Source of the DNA: Pseudomonadaceae bacterium
GTDB lineage: Bacteria > Pseudomonadota > Gammaproteobacteria > Pseudomonadales > Pseudomonadaceae
NCBI GenBank assembly: GCA_900766265.1
Contig: CAAFUS010000003.1
Span: 124,001 to 188,000, forward strand
DNA length: 64,000 bases
Reading direction: 5' to 3'
Below the pieces are notes generated by a model, which was not told the origin of the DNA, did not search any database, and saw only the letters and a list, made by a program, of their open reading frames with translations. Every line of letters begins with the position of its first letter. Within the stretch, counting starts at the first letter, position 1. Position numbers and translations under genes: made by a program. Below are positions 16,673-25,577 of this stretch, one piece after another.

Positions 16673-19600
16673 ATGGATTTCGCACGCTACGCCATTGGCA
16701 AGCCGGTCAACACCTGGCTGCTGGTGCTCACCTGCCTGATCGGCGGAATCGTCGCCTTCTTCGAGATCGGCCGCCTCGAGGATCCCGAGTTCACCATCAA
16801 GGAAGCGATCATCAACGTGCAGTACCCCGGCGCGACGGCGCTGGAGGTGGAGCAGGAAGTGACCGAACCGCTGGAGAGCGCCATCCAGCAGATGTCGCAG
16901 ATCAAGGAGATCCGCTCGCGCTCGATGGTCGGCCAGGCGGAAATCCGCGTCGAGATTCTCGACATCATCGCCGGCGACGCGCTGCCCCAGGTCTGGGACG
17001 AGCTGCGCAACAAGGTCAGCGACGCGCAGGGCGACTTGCCGCCGGGCGCCCAGGCACCCGTGGTCAACGACGACTTCGGCGACGTCTACGGCATCTACTA
17101 CGCGCTGACCGGCGAGGGCCTGACCCTCAAGGAACTGCACGAGACGGCCAAGGAGCTCCGCCGCGGCCTGCTGGCCGCCGAAGGCGTGGCCAAGGTGGAC
17201 ATCGCCGGGGTTCAGGAAGAGCGCATCCTGGTCGAAGTGGACCAGGCACGCCTGGCCGCCCTGCGCCTGTCGCCTGACGAGATCAGCGCGGCGCTCGCCG
17301 ATGCCGACGCGGTGGTCGAGGCCGGTGGCGTGCAGGCGGGTGAGCTGTTCGTGCGCATCCGTCCGTCCGGCTCGTTCGACTCGCTCGAAACCCTGCGCGC
17401 GCTGCCGGTCGGCCAGGGCCTGCAGAGCGTCGACCTGGGCGACATCGCGCAGATCCGCCGCGACTATGCCGAGCGCCCCGTGCAGATCATCCGCCACAAC
17501 GGCCAGCCGGCGCTGACTCTCGGCATCAGTGGCATTTCCGGCAGCAACATCGTGGATGTGGGGCGTACCGTGGAGGCCACCCTCGCCTCGCTCGAACACC
17601 GCATGCCGCTAGGGGCCGAACTTCACCCCCTGTATCAGCAACACCAGATCGTCGACGACTCGGTGAACAGCTTCGCGCTCAACGTGTTCCTCTCCGTCGC
17701 CATCGTGGTGGGCGTGCTCTGCCTGGCGATGGGCCTGCGCGCCGGGGTGATCATCGGCTCGGTGTTGTTCCTGACCGTGCTCGGTACCTTGATGGTGATG
17801 TGGCTGAGCGGCATCGAGCTCGAACGCATTTCCCTCGGCGCGCTGATCATCGCCATGGGCATGCTGGTGGACAACGCGGTGGTGGTCTGCGACGGCATGC
17901 TGATCCAGCAACGCCGCGGCCTGTCCATCCTCAAGGCCTCGCAGAAGGTGCTCGGCCAGACCCAGTGGCCGCTGCTCGGCTCGACCGTGGTGGGCATCCT
18001 CGCCTTCGCGGGCATCGGCCTGTCGCAGGACACCACGGGCGAATTCCTCTTCTCGCTGTTCTTCGTCATCGCGGTGTCGCTGCTGCTGAGCTGGATCCTC
18101 GCCCTGCTGATCGTGCCGCTGTTCGGTCATTACCTGCTCGAGCGCAAGCACCACGAGCCCGAGCAGGGCGAGACCGACGCGCAGTCGCTCTACAGCGGCC
18201 CGATCTACGACCGCTTCCGCGCGACCGCGCGCGGCACGCTGCGCCATCCGGGGCTGACCATCGGTGCGCTGGCCATTCTGACCATCGTCTGCATGTACGG
18301 CTTCACCCGTGTTCCGCAGAGCTTCTTCCCGCCGTCGAGCACGCCGCTGTTCTACGTCAACCTGTTCCTGCCCCAGGGCACCCATATTCGCGACACGAGC
18401 CGCACCGCGCAGGAGCTGGAGAACTACCTGTCCGGACTCGACGGGGTCACCGACGTGTCGACTTACATCGGTGCCGGCGCCTCGCGCTTCATGCTCACCT
18501 ATGCGCCGGAACAGCCGAACTCCTCGCTGATGCATTTCCTGGTACGTACCGATGATGCCGAGGTGATCGACGGCCTGGTCCGCGAGATCAACCAGACGCT
18601 GCCCGTCCGCTATCCGGGTAGCGACGTGGCGGCGGCCCGCTTCATGTTCGGCCCCAACGCCGAGTCCAAGCTCGAGGCGCGCATCAGCGGCCCGGACATC
18701 TCCATACTGCGCCAGCTCTCGGCCGAAGGTCAGCGGCGCCTGCGCGACGAAGGCCAGGTCCTGAACATCCGCGACGATTGGCGCCCGCCGGTACTGACCT
18801 TGCAGCCGCGCCTGGCGCTGGAGCGGCTGGCCGATGCCGGCCTGACCCGGCAGGCGGTGGCGCGCTCGCTGGCCGTCGCGACCGAAGGCTCTCAGGTCAG
18901 CCTGTTCCGGGAAAAGGACGAGCTGATTCCCATACTGCTTCGCGCCACCGAGCAGGACCGCGCCGAGCCCGATGACCTGTTGCAGCGGCTGATCTGGAGC
19001 CCGGCGGTCAGCGACTACGTGCCGCTGGCGCAGGTCGCCGACGGCGTCGAGATGGTCAGCGAGGACACCATGATCCGCCGCTACGACCGGGTGAGGACCA
19101 TCGCCATCCGCGCAGAACCGCTGGACGGGGAGAACACCAACGATGCCCTGGCGCGCATCCGTCCGCTGATCGAAGGTATCGAGTTGCCGCCCGACTATTC
19201 ATTGAAGTGGGGTGGCGACTACGAGCAGTCGGCCGAGGCCCAGGAAGCGCTGGCCAAGACACTGGCGCTGCCCTTCCTGGGGATGATGCTGGTCACGGTG
19301 CTGCTTTTCGCCAAGGTTCGTCAGCCACTGATGATCTGGCTGGTGGTGCCCATGGCGATCTGCGGCGTGACCATCGCGCTACTGGCGACCGGACAGGCGT
19401 TCGGCTTCATGGCCCTGCTCGGCCTGCTCAGCCTGACCGGGATGCTGATCAAGAACGCCGTAGTGCTGGTCGACGAGATCGACCGGCAGATCGCCGAGCA
19501 GGTGCCACGCCTGACCGCAATCATCGAGGCCTCGGCATCGCGCCTGCGCCCGGTGGCCATGGCTGCCGGCACCACGGTGCTGGGCATGGTACCGCTGCTG

Positions 19601-19732
19601 TTCGACCCCTTCTTCGCCAACATGGCGGTCACCATCATGGGCGGCCTGAGCTTTGCGACGCTGCTGACGCTGCTCGCCGTGCCCTGCCTGTATCTGTTGC
19701 TGATGGGCGTCAAGCAGGAGGAGGTGCAATGA
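16673..19732 (+). CDS. RND-family efflux pump inner-membrane subunit
   Basis: 1019-residue proton-driven exporter of the HAE family with 12 membrane segments and two large periplasmic loops. The proton-relay residues are Asp400 in GMLVDNAVVV and Lys927 in GMLIKNAVVLVDE. The N-terminus MDFARYAIGKPVNTWLLVL and the DPEFTIKEAIINVQYPGAT stretch look most like the TriC/MexK-like subgroup rather than MexB, but the operon has only one adaptor gene. Substrates may be biocides, detergents or solvents; this is not decidable from sequence. Its stop overlaps the ATG of the outer-membrane gene. Confidence 0.9.
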   Translation: MDFARYAIGKPVNTWLLVLTCLIGGIVAFFEIGRLEDPEFTIKEAIINVQYPGATALEVEQEVTEPLESAIQQMSQIKEIRSRSMVGQAEIRVEILDIIAGDALPQVWDELRNKVSDAQGDLPPGAQAPVVNDDFGDVYGIYYALTGEGLTLKELHETAKELRRGLLAAEGVAKVDIAGVQEERILVEVDQARLAALRLSPDEISAALADADAVVEAGGVQAGELFVRIRPSGSFDSLETLRALPVGQGLQSVDLGDIAQIRRDYAERPVQIIRHNGQPALTLGISGISGSNIVDVGRTVEATLASLEHRMPLGAELHPLYQQHQIVDDSVNSFALNVFLSVAIVVGVLCLAMGLRAGVIIGSVLFLTVLGTLMVMWLSGIELERISLGALIIAMGMLVDNAVVVCDGMLIQQRRGLSILKASQKVLGQTQWPLLGSTVVGILAFAGIGLSQDTTGEFLFSLFFVIAVSLLLSWILALLIVPLFGHYLLERKHHEPEQGETDAQSLYSGPIYDRFRATARGTLRHPGLTIGALAILTIVCMYGFTRVPQSFFPPSSTPLFYVNLFLPQGTHIRDTSRTAQELENYLSGLDGVTDVSTYIGAGASRFMLTYAPEQPNSSLMHFLVRTDDAEVIDGLVREINQTLPVRYPGSDVAAARFMFGPNAESKLEARISGPDISILRQLSAEGQRRLRDEGQVLNIRDDWRPPVLTLQPRLALERLADAGLTRQAVARSLAVATEGSQVSLFREKDELIPILLRATEQDRAEPDDLLQRLIWSPAVSDYVPLAQVADGVEMVSEDTMIRRYDRVRTIAIRAEPLDGENTNDALARIRPLIEGIELPPDYSLKWGGDYEQSAEAQEALAKTLALPFLGMMLVTVLLFAKVRQPLMIWLVVPMAICGVTIALLATGQAFGFMALLGLLSLTGMLIKNAVVLVDEIDRQIAEQVPRLTAIIEASASRLRPVAMAAGTTVLGMVPLLFDPFFANMAVTIMGGLSFATLLTLLAVPCLYLLLMGVKQEEVQ

Positions 19733-21171
19733 CCCGGCTGCCACTGTTAAAGCCCGCCCTGCTCGGCCTTGTGCTCGGCCTGACAGCCTGCTCCAACGTG
19801 CCCGAGCAGCCCCCCACCGTGCTGCCCGACAGCTGGTTCGGTGCCGCCTCGACGCAACCGGCCGACGAACAGGCGCTGGCCGACTGGTGGGAGCATTTCG
19901 GCGACCCGGAGCTGACGCGTCTGGTCCATCAGGCGATGGAGCGCAACCGCGACGTGCAGTTGGCCATGCTGCGCGTGAACAACGCCAGGGCGCAGCTGCG
20001 CCAGTCGCGCGCCGGGCTGCTCCCGAGCCTGGACCTGCCCGGCTCGGCCAGCCGTCAGTGGCTGGAAAACGATCAGGACATTCCGCCGGACAGCCCGCTG
20101 GCCGGGCTCGGGCTCGACGACAACCTGCGCCTGGACAGCTGGGAATTGGCGCTGCAGGCGACTTGGGAGCTGGACCTGTTCGGCGCGACCCGCGCCCGTG
20201 CGGACAGCGCCCGACACCAGGTGCGTTCGGCCCAGGCCCAGGCCATCGCCGCGCGCCTGGCGGTGGCCTCCAACGCCGCGCAGGGCTACATCCAACTGCG
20301 CGCCCTGGAGGCGCAGCGCACGTTGCTCGAAGAAGGCGTCAGTGTCGCCCGGGAGCTGGAGCGCATTTCCGCGCTGCTCTTCGAGGCGGGCGAGGTGACG
20401 CGGCTGGATGTCGAAGCCACTTCTGCCGAACGGGCCTCGCTGGAGGCGGACCTGGGCGAACTGGAAATCAACCTTGCCGAGGCCCGACTGGCTCTGGACA
20501 CCCTGCTGGCGCTGCCGCCTGGCAGCGTGGCACGCGACTATGCGGTGCATTCACCCGTGCCGCTGGCCAGCCGGCCCATTACGCCAGGCCAGCCGATCGA
20601 CCTGCTGCGGCGCCGTCCGGACCTGATAGCCGAGGCCGCCCGCCTGAAGAGTTCCGACTTGCAGGCGTTGGCGTCCCGCCGCGACCTGTTCCCGCGCATC
20701 GCCCTGCAGGCGGCGGTGGGACGATCGGGCATGTACCTCAACAACGAACTTGGCAGCTCGTCCAACTTCGCCCGCCTCGGTGCCACCTTCGGCCTGCCGT
20801 TTCTCGATTTCGCCAATCGCGGCGCGGCTATCGACCTGGCCGACGCCGAACGCGACACGGCGTACATGAACTTCGAGCAGACGGTCGCCAATGCCCTGGA
20901 GGAAGTCGAACGCGGCCTGGTGCGCATCGATGGCCAGCAACGTCGTCATCGCGCGCTGGACACTACCCTGCGCCACCGCGAGCGTGCCTATGGGCTGGCT
21001 CAGCGCAGCTACCGCCTCGGCGAAGCCAACCTCAGCGAGGTGCTCGACGCCCAGCGCGGCGCCTTGCAGGCCAGGCAGCGCGCCCTCGAAGGCCGGACTG
21101 CGCTGGCCACGGCACAGGTCGCGCTGTTCGTCGCCCTCGGTGGGGGCTGGCAGGTTCAGGCAGAGCCGTAG
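19729..21171 (+). CDS. Outer-membrane efflux lipoprotein (NodT/OprM family)
   Basis: 480-residue trimeric channel protein of the RND system. A signal peptide ends in the lipobox LTAC, then two OEP repeats follow, with DWWEHFGDPELTRLVHQAMERN early and ANLSEVLDAQRGALQARQ near the C-terminus, typical of NodT-like factors. The ATG at 19729 overlaps the pump gene stop (ATGA) and has GGAGGTGCA before it. An in-frame extension back to 19207 lies over the pump gene and is not used. The gene ends one base before a 7-bp tandem repeat array. Confidence 0.9.
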   Translation: MTRLPLLKPALLGLVLGLTACSNVPEQPPTVLPDSWFGAASTQPADEQALADWWEHFGDPELTRLVHQAMERNRDVQLAMLRVNNARAQLRQSRAGLLPSLDLPGSASRQWLENDQDIPPDSPLAGLGLDDNLRLDSWELALQATWELDLFGATRARADSARHQVRSAQAQAIAARLAVASNAAQGYIQLRALEAQRTLLEEGVSVARELERISALLFEAGEVTRLDVEATSAERASLEADLGELEINLAEARLALDTLLALPPGSVARDYAVHSPVPLASRPITPGQPIDLLRRRPDLIAEAARLKSSDLQALASRRDLFPRIALQAAVGRSGMYLNNELGSSSNFARLGATFGLPFLDFANRGAAIDLADAERDTAYMNFEQTVANALEEVERGLVRIDGQQRRHRALDTTLRHRERAYGLAQRSYRLGEANLSEVLDAQRGALQARQRALEGRTALATAQVALFVALGGGWQVQAEP

Positions 21172-21232
21172 GCTGGAAGCTGGAAGCTGGAAGCTGGAAG
21201 CTGGAAGCTGGAAGCTGGAAGCTGGAAGCTGG
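21172..21232. repeat. Heptanucleotide tandem repeat (GCTGGAA, about 8.7 copies)
   Basis: Sixty-one bases of perfect GCTGGAA repeats start right after the stop of the outer-membrane efflux gene. Translated in any frame it gives Trp-Lys-Leu-Glu-Ala-Gly-Ser or Leu-Pro-Ala-Ser-Ser-Phe-Gln repeats, which are artefacts. Perfect copies imply recent expansion or copy-number variation. Confidence 0.9.
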
Positions 21233-21362
21233 TCGTTAGAGCGCGTGCGGCTAAGTAGTTCATGCCCCTGAAGACAGGCGGCCAGGCGTTGCGTTGATCG
21301 CAGGCGAGAGCGCCAAGACGCCGCGCCGGCCATACAAGGCGGCGCGGCGCGTACCGGCAGGA

Positions 21363-22253
21363 TCAGTTACGCATCCACGGCGGGGTGGGCGGTTCGTCGT
21401 TCGGCGCGTCCTCGGCGTTGCGCAAGGCCTCGCGGCGTGCCTGCTCGGCCAGCGTCGCCTTGATCTCGCGCATCACCGCGTCGAGGTCGGCGGCGTCCTC
21501 GGGCTCGGCGAACTCGCCGGTCAGGCGGGTCTCGGGCGTCAACTTGCCTTCCTGGTACAGGGCCCACATTTCCTTGGCGTAGCGGGTGTAGCGCAGCTCC
21601 GGCGCGAACTGGCCAAAGTAGGCGGCCATGTTGCCGACGTCGCGCTCGAGCATCTCGAACGCATGGTTGTTGCCGGCCGCATCCACGGCCTGCGGCAGGT
21701 CGATGATCACCGGCCCTTCGGCATCGAGCAGCACATTGAATTCGGACAGGTCGCCATGCACCAGGCCAGCGCAAAGCATCTTCACCACTTCGCCGATCAT
21801 GAACGCGTGAAACTCACGCGCATCGTCCGGATGCAGATCTACATCGTTCAGGCGCGGGGCTGCGTCGCCATCTTCGCCCGCGATCATCTCCATCAGCAGC
21901 ACGCCATCGAGGAAGTCGTAGGGTTTCGGGACCCGCACGCCGACATCGGCGAGGCGGAACAACGCCGCCACCTCGGCGTTCTGCCAGTTCTCCTCGCGCT
22001 CCTTGCGGCCGTGCTTGGTGCCCTTGGCCATCGCCCGGGCGTCGCGGCTGCCTCTGACCTTACGGCCTTCCTGGTATTTCACGGCCTGTCGGAAGCTGCG
22101 GTTATTGGCCTCCTTGTACACCTTGGCGCAACGCAGCTCGTCACCGCATCGCACCACGTACACCGCTGCCTCCTTGCCACTCATCAGTGGACGCAGCACT
22201 TCGTCGATCAGGCCATCCTCGAGCAATGGTTCGAGTCGTTTGGGCGTTTTCAT
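21363..22253 (-). CDS. RIO1-family atypical serine protein kinase
   Basis: 296-residue kinase-fold protein. It has the ATP-binding region with MSGKEAAVYVVRCGDELRCAKVYKE, a catalytic loop LVHGDLSEFNVLL and the metal-binding loop IIDLPQAVD, in which Asp-Leu-Pro-Gln replaces the DFG motif, as in RIO1 kinases. These are mainly known as eukaryotic and archaeal ribosome-biogenesis ATPases; bacterial members are less studied. The C-terminal tail (EDAPNDEPPTPPWMRN) is acidic and Pro-rich. It is monocistronic, divergent from ada. Substrate unknown. Confidence 0.88.
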   Translation of the reverse strand: MKTPKRLEPLLEDGLIDEVLRPLMSGKEAAVYVVRCGDELRCAKVYKEANNRSFRQAVKYQEGRKVRGSRDARAMAKGTKHGRKEREENWQNAEVAALFRLADVGVRVPKPYDFLDGVLLMEMIAGEDGDAAPRLNDVDLHPDDAREFHAFMIGEVVKMLCAGLVHGDLSEFNVLLDAEGPVIIDLPQAVDAAGNNHAFEMLERDVGNMAAYFGQFAPELRYTRYAKEMWALYQEGKLTPETRLTGEFAEPEDAADLDAVMREIKATLAEQARREALRNAEDAPNDEPPTPPWMRN

Positions 22254-22411
22254 CAGCGGCTTGCGGGTCCTTTCGTTCGAGGCGTGCCCCTCAGGTTACG
22301 GCAATCGTCGGCCGGCTTCCACGCCGCGCAGCCAGTTTGAAAGCGCATCCGACGGTGGCGGTCGCGAGCGACCGGACCGACAATTGCGCCATCACCCGAC
22401 GGGAGCCGCCC

Positions 22412-23449
22412 ATGCTCGACCTCGACCGCTGCTGGCAAGCCCTGTGCGAACGCGACGAGCGCTTCGACGACCGCTTCGTCTTCGCCGTGCATTCGACCGG
22501 CATTTTCTGTCGCCCCAGCTGCCCGGCGCGCCGTCCCAGGCGCGAGGGGGTGACCTTCTATGCCTGTCCCGACGAAGCCGTCACGGCGGGCTTTCGCCCC
22601 TGCCTGCGCTGCTCGCCAACCGGCCTCAGCCCATCTGCGCAGCTCGACGAGCTGGTGGCGGCCGCCTGCCGGCTGCTCGACGCGGACGAGCGCATGACGC
22701 TCAAGCGGCTGGCCGCTCGCATCGGCCTGTCCACCTCCCATCTGAGCCGCGCCATCAAGGCCCGAACCGGATTGACCCCGGGCGCCTGGGCGGCCGCCCG
22801 GCGGCGCCAGCGCCTCGAGGCGCAACTGCCGGGGGCTGAAACCGTGCTGGCCGCTGCCCTGGAGTGTGGCTACGCCGACAGCCGCGCCCTGTACCGTGGC
22901 CCCGCCAGCCTGACCCCACGCCAACGACGCGCCCGGGGTGCTGGCGAAACCCTGCGCTATGCAATTGCGCCCTGTCCCCTCGGGCTGTTACTGGTCGCCG
23001 CCAGCGATCAGGGCGTGTGCGCACTGCTGTTCGGCGATGACCCGGCAGCCCTCGAAGCCGAACTTCGCGAACGCTTCGCCGCCGCCCGGCTCGAGCCGGA
23101 CCAGACGGGACTCGGTGACTGGCTGCAACGCATCGTCGGACAGCTGGAAGAACCGGCCCGTGCCGCGCGCCTGCCGCTGGACCTGCGTGGCAGCGCCTTC
23201 CAACAGCGGGTCTGGCAGGCCCTGCAGCAGATCCCGGCGGGCCAGACGCGCCGTTACGGCGAGCTGGCCGCCGAGCTGGGCAGCCACGCACGCGCCGTGG
23301 CCCGCGCCTGCGCCAGCAATCCGGTGGGCCTGCTGGTGCCCTGCCATCGCGTGGTCGGCGCCAGCGGCGCGCTCACCGGTTACCGCTGGGGCGTGGAGCG
23401 CAAGGCGCGCTTGCTCGACGAAGAACAGCGCACCGCCCAGGGAGACTGA
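22412..23449 (+). CDS. ada: Ada, methylphosphotriester/O6-methylguanine-DNA methyltransferase and activator
   Basis: 345-residue three-part protein. The N-terminal zinc module has Cys33 and Cys37 in GIFCRPSCPAR and the CLRC pair near 66-69; one Cys accepts methyl from phosphotriesters and turns the protein into an activator. A central AraC-type HTH follows (TLKRLAARIGLSTSHLSRAIK). The C-terminal MGMT domain has the suicide Cys in NPVGLLVPCHRVVG, repairing O6-methylguanine. Length matches E. coli Ada (354). The ATG at 22412 follows GGGAGCCGCC; upstream in-frame codons overlap the RIO kinase promoter and are rejected. Confidence 0.93.
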   Translation: MLDLDRCWQALCERDERFDDRFVFAVHSTGIFCRPSCPARRPRREGVTFYACPDEAVTAGFRPCLRCSPTGLSPSAQLDELVAAACRLLDADERMTLKRLAARIGLSTSHLSRAIKARTGLTPGAWAAARRRQRLEAQLPGAETVLAAALECGYADSRALYRGPASLTPRQRRARGAGETLRYAIAPCPLGLLLVAASDQGVCALLFGDDPAALEAELRERFAAARLEPDQTGLGDWLQRIVGQLEEPARAARLPLDLRGSAFQQRVWQALQQIPAGQTRRYGELAAELGSHARAVARACASNPVGLLVPCHRVVGASGALTGYRWGVERKARLLDEEQRTAQGD

Positions 23450-23499
23450 ACGGCTTTTGATGGTCCGATGCTGTACGACTGCCGACCACGAGAACCGCG

Positions 23500-23736
23500 A
23501 TGACCGATCTCAAACGCTACCGCATCCATTACCTCATCGACGGCAGGCCCGCCTCGCTGACCATGAGTTCGTTCGAGGAACCGAGCCTCGAGCAGGCCGA
23601 GCTGGAAATACTGCTGCACCACGTCCGCGAGCCACGCGCTGCGGTCGACGCGCCCTGGGAAAGCCCCGAGCAGCGGAGCGAGCGCAGCCGGATGGATGAA
23701 CTGGGCGTGAGCAACATCCAGATCGAAGCCGAATGA
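23500..23736 (+). CDS. Small conserved hypothetical protein
   Basis: 78-residue soluble protein with a beta-rich start (MTDLKRYRIHYLIDGRPASL) and an acidic C-terminal half. No motif that I recognise. It lies 50 bases after ada and 42 bases before the TatD-family gene on the same strand, so it may share their transcript. The frame has the codon use of its neighbours and a plausible ATG, so I call it real but of unknown function. Confidence 0.65.
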   Translation: MTDLKRYRIHYLIDGRPASLTMSSFEEPSLEQAELEILLHHVREPRAAVDAPWESPEQRSERSRMDELGVSNIQIEAE

Positions 23737-23778
23737 GCGGCCCGGCATAATCGCCTCGCAGCCAACCCGGAGACCTGC

Positions 23779-24558
23779 GTGCCCCTGATCGACACCCACA
23801 CCCACATCGACTTCGAGCATTTCGACGACGACCGCCACGAGGTCATCGCCCGCTGCCGGGCGGCCGGCGTCGAGCGGCTGATCGTGCTCGGCGTGCACCA
23901 GGCCAACTGGCAGCGGGTCTGGCAATTGGCGCTCGACGAACCGGGCGTGCACGCCGCGCTCGGCCTGCACCCGGTATTTCTGGCTGACCACCGCCCGGAG
24001 CATCTGGACGAGCTGCGGTGCTGGCTGGAGCGCCTGCGCGGCGAGGACAAGCTGTGCGCCATCGGCGAGATCGGCCTGGATTACTACATCGAGGAACCGG
24101 ACAAGGAACGCCAGCAGCAGCTGCTCGAAGCGCAGCTGGAACTCGCCGACGAGTTCGAGCTGCCGGTGCTGCTGCACGTGCGCCGCGCCCACGCCCCGAT
24201 GATCGCCGCGCTCAAGGGCCGCAAGCTCAAGCGCGCCGGCATCGCCCACGCCTTCAGCGGCAGCTGGGAAGAAGCGCGCGAATACATCCGCCTGGGCTAC
24301 AAGCTGGGACTCGGCGGCGCCGGCACCTGGCCCCAGGCCCACCGCATTCACCGGGTGCTCAAGCAACTGCCGCTCGAAAGCATCGTGCTGGAAACCGACG
24401 CCCCGGACATCACCCCTTTCAGCCACGCGGGCCAGCGCAACAGCCCGGAGTTCCTGCCGGACATCTGCCGCGAACTGGCCGAGCTGCGCGGCATCACTCC
24501 CGAAGCGCTGGCCGAAGCCAGCTACCGCAACACCTGCGAACTGTTCGGGTGGCGTTGA
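23779..24558 (+). CDS. TatD-family metal-dependent DNase/hydrolase (YjjV-like)
   Basis: 259-residue TIM-barrel hydrolase. Metal ligands are visible in LIDTHTHIDFEHF at the N-terminus, GEIGLDYY, LLHVRRAH, AHAFSGSWEEA and ETDAPDI. Relatives are 3'-5' exonucleases or deoxyribonucleases acting in DNA repair or turnover; the substrate of this subgroup is not firmly known. The start is a GTG at 23779 after a GGAGACCTGC Shine-Dalgarno. It follows ada closely, which fits a DNA-repair role but does not prove it. Confidence 0.87.
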   Translation: MPLIDTHTHIDFEHFDDDRHEVIARCRAAGVERLIVLGVHQANWQRVWQLALDEPGVHAALGLHPVFLADHRPEHLDELRCWLERLRGEDKLCAIGEIGLDYYIEEPDKERQQQLLEAQLELADEFELPVLLHVRRAHAPMIAALKGRKLKRAGIAHAFSGSWEEAREYIRLGYKLGLGGAGTWPQAHRIHRVLKQLPLESIVLETDAPDITPFSHAGQRNSPEFLPDICRELAELRGITPEALAEASYRNTCELFGWR

Positions 24559-24603
24559 GCACCATTCCCGCTCGCCGCACGATTGAGGGGGCCGTCCCGT
24601 ACG

Positions 24604-24972
24604 TCAGTCTTCGAGCGGATCGTGCCCCCAGTTCATCAGCGAATGGCGCCAACGGCTGTCATGCACATTGCCTTGAGGGCGCTGCGCCAGATGCCGGTGC
24701 ACATAGCCTATGACCTTGCGCATGGCCCGGTAGTCGTCTTCGTCCAGTTCAGCCTGACGCCTGCCCTTGAGCTCAAGGATGCGCTCGCCCATGGTGTGCC
24801 CGACAGCCTCGCCATCGCCAGGCGCCGTGACCTTGTCACCCTTGGCAGTCATGCCGACACTGCGGCTGGTCTCGCTCTCGAGCCAGTTTCGCAGCGTGGA
24901 AGGCGTCATGTTGACGACCCGCTCGAACTCGTCGCGAATATCCCGGCGCGCATTGTCATCGAACTCACTCAT
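24604..24972 (-). CDS. DUF3140 domain protein
   Basis: 122-residue soluble protein. It opens MSEFDDNARRDIRDEFERVVNMTPSTLRNWL and ends VIGYVHRHLAQRPQGNVHDSRWRHSLMNWGHDP, the two conserved blocks of DUF3140. The helical N-terminal part reads like a small DNA- or protein-binding fold, but no function is known to me. Its ATG overlaps the stop of the DUF5872 gene by 4 bases, so the two are one translational unit. Such genes are often found in many soil bacteria and may belong to a stress response; that is inference. Confidence 0.82.
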   Translation of the reverse strand: MSEFDDNARRDIRDEFERVVNMTPSTLRNWLESETSRSVGMTAKGDKVTAPGDGEAVGHTMGERILELKGRRQAELDEDDYRAMRKVIGYVHRHLAQRPQGNVHDSRWRHSLMNWGHDPLED

Positions 24973-25487
24973 CGTTCTCCCTCACGTTCCAGGGCCGCGA
25001 CCAATTCGTCCTTCTTCATTCGCGAGCGACCGCGGATGCCCCTCTGCGCCGCGCGCCGTAAAAGCTCGTTCTTGTTCAGGCCGCTCAGAGCGGGCTCGCG
25101 TTCGCGGCTGGTTTTGCGTGCAATGTCCGCCGGTTGGCGGGAATGCTGTTGGCCGCGCCGGGTGTCCGCGCGTTTTTTACGCGTGGTGCGGGCGTGCTCT
25201 TCATCGCTGAGCGACTCGCGGGCGTGCTTGGGCAGGTAGCGCTCGCCGGTCTCAGCGGAGGGCTTTCCGGACCGTGTGCTCCAGTCTTCGCGGGTCCACT
25301 CGCGCAAGTGATTGTCCGCCGACTTCTTGCCTTCATATCCGCCCCCGCGCTTCTTGTACTCCTGCACGGCGTATTGCGCCTTACGTGCGGACCACTGACC
25401 GGGCTCGCCGCCCTTGTCCCCTTGGGTGACCTCTTGCTTGACGCGAACCCACAGTGCGGGATCGGTTTTCTTTGCGGTACTGGACAT
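24969..25487 (-). CDS. DUF5872 protein with C-terminal SAP/Rho-N-like domain
   Basis: 172-residue, very basic protein. The N-terminal DUF5872 block is KTDPALWVRVKQEVTQGDKG, PGQWSARKAQYAVQEYKKRGGGY and ERYLPKHARESLSDEE. A charged linker follows, and the last 35 residues (LNKNELLRRAAQRGIRGRSRMKKDELVAALE) form a helix-extended-loop-helix like SAP or Rho N-terminal domains, which bind nucleic acid. It is coupled to the DUF3140 gene by a 4-base overlap. Together they look like a two-component nucleic-acid-associated module of unknown purpose. Confidence 0.8.
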   Translation of the reverse strand: MSSTAKKTDPALWVRVKQEVTQGDKGGEPGQWSARKAQYAVQEYKKRGGGYEGKKSADNHLREWTREDWSTRSGKPSAETGERYLPKHARESLSDEEHARTTRKKRADTRRGQQHSRQPADIARKTSREREPALSGLNKNELLRRAAQRGIRGRSRMKKDELVAALEREGER

Positions 25488-25577
25488 GGCGCACTCCCGG
25501 GTTTGCCTGTTCGGCAGACCTGAGCCTGTGCAGTGCTGTTCCGGCCGACCGATGGACGGTACGCGACAGCCCCGGGA

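Noticed and set aside
21172..21232. Possible CRISPR array
   Set aside because: The unit is 7 bases with no spacers and no cas genes nearby.
20551..21333. Repeat-peptide protein with LPASSFQ units on the minus strand
   Set aside because: The repeats come from translating the GCTGGAA DNA array; the frame overlaps the efflux channel gene and is an artefact.
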